A stretch of 64,000 nucleotides of DNA from Scolanthus callimorphus (taxonomy: Eukaryota; Cnidaria; Anthozoa; Actiniaria; Edwardsiidae), in contig CM066918.1 of assembly GCA_033964015.1 (NCBI GenBank), positions 1-64,000 of the forward strand, written 5' to 3'. Within the stretch, counting starts at the first letter, position 1. Every line of letters begins with the position of its first letter. A program made the position numbers and the translations under genes. The notes beneath the pieces are model-generated. The model saw only the letters and a program-made list of their open reading frames with translations, was not told the origin of the DNA and made no database searches. Below, piece after piece: positions 60,611 through 64,000 of this stretch.

Positions 60611-61173
60611 AGTTTTGGACCTACACAGACACCGTGCACGTGATCAAAATTAGGCTGATCACAATTGGGGTGTCCCATTTTGGACCTACACAGGACACTG
60701 TGCACGTGATCACCATTGGGGTGTCCCATTTTGGACCCGACAGGACACTGTGCACGTGATCACCGTTGGGCTGTCCCATTTTGGACCTACACAGGACACT
60801 GTGCACGTGATCACCGTTGGGCTGTCCCATTGGACCTACACAGACACTGTGCACGTGATCACCATTGGGCTGTCCCATTTTGGACCTACACAGACACTGT
60901 GCACGAGATCACCATTGGGCTGTCCCATTTTGGACCTACACAGACACTGTGCACGTGATCACCGTTGGGCTGTCCCATTTTGGACCTACACAGACACTGT
61001 GCACGTGATCACCATTGGGCTGTCCCATTTTGGACCTACACAGACACTGTGCACGTGATCACCATTGGGCTGTCCCATTTTGGGCCTACACAGACACTGT
61101 GCACGTGATCACCATTGGGCTGTCCCATTTTGGACCTACACAGACACTGTGCACGTGATCACCATTGGGCTGT
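60611..61173 (+). repeat. 50-bp tandem repeat
   Basis: About eleven units of 50-51 bp containing TTTTGGACCTACACAGACAC, TGTGCACGTGATCACC and GGGCTGTCCCA. Each unit has GTGCAC, CACGTG and TGATCA palindromes. Long frames on both strands are artefacts of periodicity. Confidence 0.93.
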
Positions 61174-61373
61174 AACATTTTCTTACGTTTGAGGTGCTTC
61201 ACTCTTAATGGGCATTTTGAAGGACTAGCTAAAAAAGTTGTTTATGTGATAATTGTGACTAAACACAATGTGGGTTGTGAAAAATAAGCCTGGATTAAGG
61301 ATTACACCACAAACTAGTATTATTAAAGCTAAATCTGTATCACTAAATCAAATAGGTCTTAGAATACTAATGC

Positions 61374-61600
61374 TAGCCTGCCCGGAGGCTCTCCTTGTTT
61401 CTGCTGAAGTTTTCGTTTTTTTATTGGGCACGCGGTAGGAATGGCAAAGCGCGCGCATGTTGTTTTGAGGCTTCGTCTACATTCAGAGTCCACAGGAAAC
61501 CCACAAAAACGAGAGTGTAAAGAAATCCCATACGAACGTGCGCACGCGAGCTGCAATTCCCCGCCTGCTCTGACACCAGAAGATAGCCTGCGGGGAGGCT
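61374..61600. mobile_element. 227-bp MITE with 10-bp target duplication
   Basis: ATACTAATGC is repeated exactly at 61364-61373 and 61601-61610. Ends TAGCCTGCCCGGAGGCT and AGCCTGCGGGGAGGCT are near-palindromic. The 10-bp duplication suggests Mutator-like mobilisation. Confidence 0.8.
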
Positions 61601-61610
61601 ATACTAATGC

Positions 61611-61998
61611 ATTCTCTCTTTGTATGCCTTAAAAACAAGTGAACAGTTTCGAATTTCTAAAGCAAAAAGTCGCATGGGATAACTCCTTGAGATTAGGCTT
61701 TTCCACAAGCTGCCGCAAAATTCGTTTAAAGTTGCTCGGAAAATGGTTCCCTAAATGTCTTTAAAAATTCGCACATTTTGGTATCTTTGTCCATAATAGC
61801 TCACGTTCGAATTACGCTCCACTGCGCACAAGATAAAAACTTCAAATAGTGGATCTCCTAGGTCCAATACATTTACAATAATTTTAGAAGAGCCTCGACT
61901 TGAGGTTATCGTTTGTTGGTAATGGAGCGTAATGGCCTAACGTCACGTGCAACTGCAAATTGACCTTCCTTGCTATGTTAGTAGTAGTAATATGTAGT
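61611..61998. other. Unassigned DNA
   Basis: No gene or repeat recognised. Confidence 0.35.
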
Positions 61999-62343
61999 TT
62001 ATACAAAACCTATTGCAGTTTTACAACTGAAATACACGCTGAGTGCGCAAATAATCGGGCACACAAACGTATTCCGTCTCTCTGCGCGAGAGGGAATGCC
62101 GGCGTAGGCAAGTGAATGAACACCAGGCCAGAATATTGACAGCGCCCTTAGCTGAACTTTTTCGAGGGCTGCGGAGAGATGTCGGGGAAGCGCTGTTACG
62201 CGCATTGAATACGCACAGTAGCAAGCAGGCTCATTAGTCAGCGGCAATCCACAAGGCGCGAGCCGCGCAGCATATATAATGACGGATCTAATAACAATAG
62301 ATGATAACTTTGCCTGGACATTTATACAATTGTTATAGGACAT
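61999..62343 (-). pseudogene. CR1-like LINE RT C-terminal remnant
   Basis: Minus-strand frame with RSVIIYAARLAP, LPRHLSAALEKVQLRALSIF and WPGVHSLAYAGIPSRAERR, the end of the RT region of CR1-like LINEs (compare FSNLPQYLSLAIERVQKRRL in LINE copy 1). Truncated at both sides. Confidence 0.72.
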
Positions 62344-62412
62344 TTATTATTACAATTGTTAGAGGACATTTATTATTACAATTGTTATAGGACATTTATT
62401 ATTACAATTGTT
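62322..62412. repeat. 27-bp tandem repeat at the LINE remnant's edge
   Basis: About three units of AATTGTTATAGGACATTTAT plus TATTAC. Confidence 0.85.
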
Positions 62413-63159
62413 ATTCTAGAAACTCCACATATAATGATAGCTGGGAGAACTAGTGATATTGCCTGACACACCAAATTTATCTAAGCGCGTCCCAATGTGC
62501 CCCAAAGATGTTCCGAACGAGTCACGAAGTCGAAGCAATCGCATCCGAACTTGTTTGGGGTAGCCGAAGGTGTGTCATTTTAAAAATTTAAGTCAAGTAC
62601 CACTTGAAACTTTTGTTCATAAAAAGGGACGTACCTTGTTTTGTTGCTATGAAACTCTGATTACAGTAAATCATGCATCATCACCAACCTCAATCTTTCT
62701 ACAGCAAGTGGTCATGCACAATTTCAAAAACACAGGCAAGTTCATTTCAGAAAATTGTGACCCTCCCCACCCCGATAAATAATGACCACTCCCTTAGAAC
62801 CTTTCTTACCGTATTTACCCGTGTATAATGCGCACCCGTGTATAATACGCACCCCAATTTTGAGGGTCAATTTTGAGAAAAAATAGTGGTATTTTTAGCC
62901 TTCAACTAGCGGGAAGCTATCCAGGCAAACAAACTTACAGAAAATAAAAATAGATAATAATTTCTGACGCTGATAGGAACACTTACTAGCACACTTTAAC
63001 TATCGTCTCCTGGTCTCTTGAACAAGAAGTACGCATGCGCGTCTTTTTCTCCGTCATGACTACGCAGTGGCTGAAATAAGAACGTCATCAATCAGCCCGT
63101 GTTAATGAAAGCTTACATTAGGCGTAAGGCTCCTTTTAGTTAAATATCTATTATAGACT
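62413..63159. other. Unassigned DNA with a short direct repeat
   Basis: CCCGTGTATAATGCGCA / CCCGTGTATAATACGCA is repeated at 62819-62852 after ACCGTATTTA, a form common at ends of DNA transposons. The partner end is not seen. Confidence 0.4.
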
Positions 63160-64000
63160 ATAGATTCAGGCAATGCCTAAAAGCGGAGCTCCCAATAAGA
63201 TTTGGTGCCGTCATTGATGACGTCACATCGAGTGACCGTGTTGTCCAAGATTGGTTATCTTACCACCTTTCTTCCTGAGATATAAATTTTACTTTATCCT
63301 TTTTAAATGATGACGTCACATCGCATGACTAGATAGTTTTGTTTGCCACCCTTCGTTCACGAGATAGTTGTTTTACTCTGATAACACCAACGCCCTTTAA
63401 ATGATGACGTCATCGATTACGTCACATCAGGTGACCATACTGTTCATTCCCTCTCCATTTAGACAATTTTGTCTAAGTTTGGTTATCTCACCACCTTTCC
63501 TTCCTTAGTATTAATTTTTCTTAGTTTAAACGAAGGCCGTTTAATGATGACGTCATCGACGACGTCACATCACCGTGACCACGTTAGTGCACCCAATTTG
63601 TCACCAAAACAAATTTGTCCAACTTTGGTTGTCTTACCACCTTTCCGTCGTGAGATATTACACGAATGCCCCGAAATGATGACATCATCGATGATGTCCA
63701 CACCACGTCACGCTTTTGCATTATATTATCCTGACCACCTAGACACGTTTAGTTGTCTTATCACGTTTTCTTCCTCGGATATGAACTTTTCTTTGTTCAC
63801 GCGAAGGCGCTTATTAATGACGTCATCGATGACGTATCATCATGTGACAATGTTGGTGCAGACCCCTTATCACCTTTATCACCAAGTCAATTTTATACAA
63901 GTCTGGATGTCTTATCACTTTTCGTTCCTCTGAGATATAAATGTCCTTTAATGATGACGTCATCGATGACGTCACACCACGTGAACATATTATAGTACTC
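63160..64000 (+). repeat. CRE-palindrome repeat block 3 (runs off the window)
   Basis: Begins GCCTAAAAGCGGAGCTCCC and then has about seven irregular units (95-140 bp). Each has TGACGTCATCGATGACGTCA-like palindromes (perfect 20-bp copy at 63955-63974), a CACGTGAC-like string, TTTGGTTATCTCACCACCTT and GAGATATAAA. Continues past the right end. Confidence 0.8.

Noticed and set aside
60716..61058. Repeat frames on both strands at the 50-bp minisatellite
   Set aside because: Same reason: periodic DNA; no conserved domain.
63469..63933. 154-codon frame beginning MSKFGYLTT
   Set aside because: A similar peptide start appears on the minus strand at 57429-57686 only because both are copies of the CRE repeat; frames drift between units.

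Overview
The window looks like nuclear DNA of an invertebrate metazoan, most plausibly a cnidarian. The reasons are small exons with GT-AG introns, two conserved animal genes, a tyrosine-recombinase (Ngaro/DIRS-type) retroelement, CR1-like LINEs, and very dense short inverted-repeat transposons. The species cannot be named from sequence alone. No prokaryotic gene, rRNA or CRISPR array is visible.

Layout. (1) 1-2503: 3' part of a decayed tyrosine-recombinase retrotransposon (RT, RNase H, recombinase, then split direct repeats). (2) About 2504-24066: a 12-bp satellite (consensus GATTATCTAGAC / GATTATCTATAC) in five blocks, interrupted by a CR1-like LINE (5902-9280), a palindromic insert (10530-10937) and a second LINE (14165-22245). 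The second LINE is split by a 6.4-kb terminal-inverted-repeat (TIR) element at 15124-21549. (3) 22456-26442: MITEs and a CRE-palindrome repeat block. (4) 26443-40524, minus strand: a 12-exon SAP30BP (HCNGP-like) gene whose exons join to exactly 867 nt. (5) 40525-44253: intergenic, with MITEs. (6) 44254-58838, plus strand: a class-3 aldehyde dehydrogenase (ALDH3A2/FALDH-like) in 13 exons with a C-terminal hydrophobic anchor. It has two 1-nt frame problems, at the start and in the penultimate exon. Intron 1 holds a five-level nest of transposons. (7) 58839-64000: MITEs, a 50-bp tandem repeat, a LINE scrap and a second large CRE-palindrome block.

The two genes are divergent (head to head, about 3.7 kb between first coding exons). 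They have unrelated functions: one is a nuclear transcription/splicing factor, the other a membrane-bound fatty-aldehyde oxidiser. Nothing suggests that they act together.

The most unusual signal is shared by two TIR elements (15124-21549 and 46437-49632). Just inside their TIRs lie arrays of a 10-bp palindrome (CGTTTGAACG/CGTTCAAACG in one, CGTATATACG/CGTTTAAACG in the other). The palindromes repeat at almost exactly 21 bp, two turns of B-DNA, while the spacers between them vary. This looks like a helically phased protein-binding array. The nested insertions give clean target-site duplications (3, 4, 9 and 10 bp) that date the insertions relative to one another.
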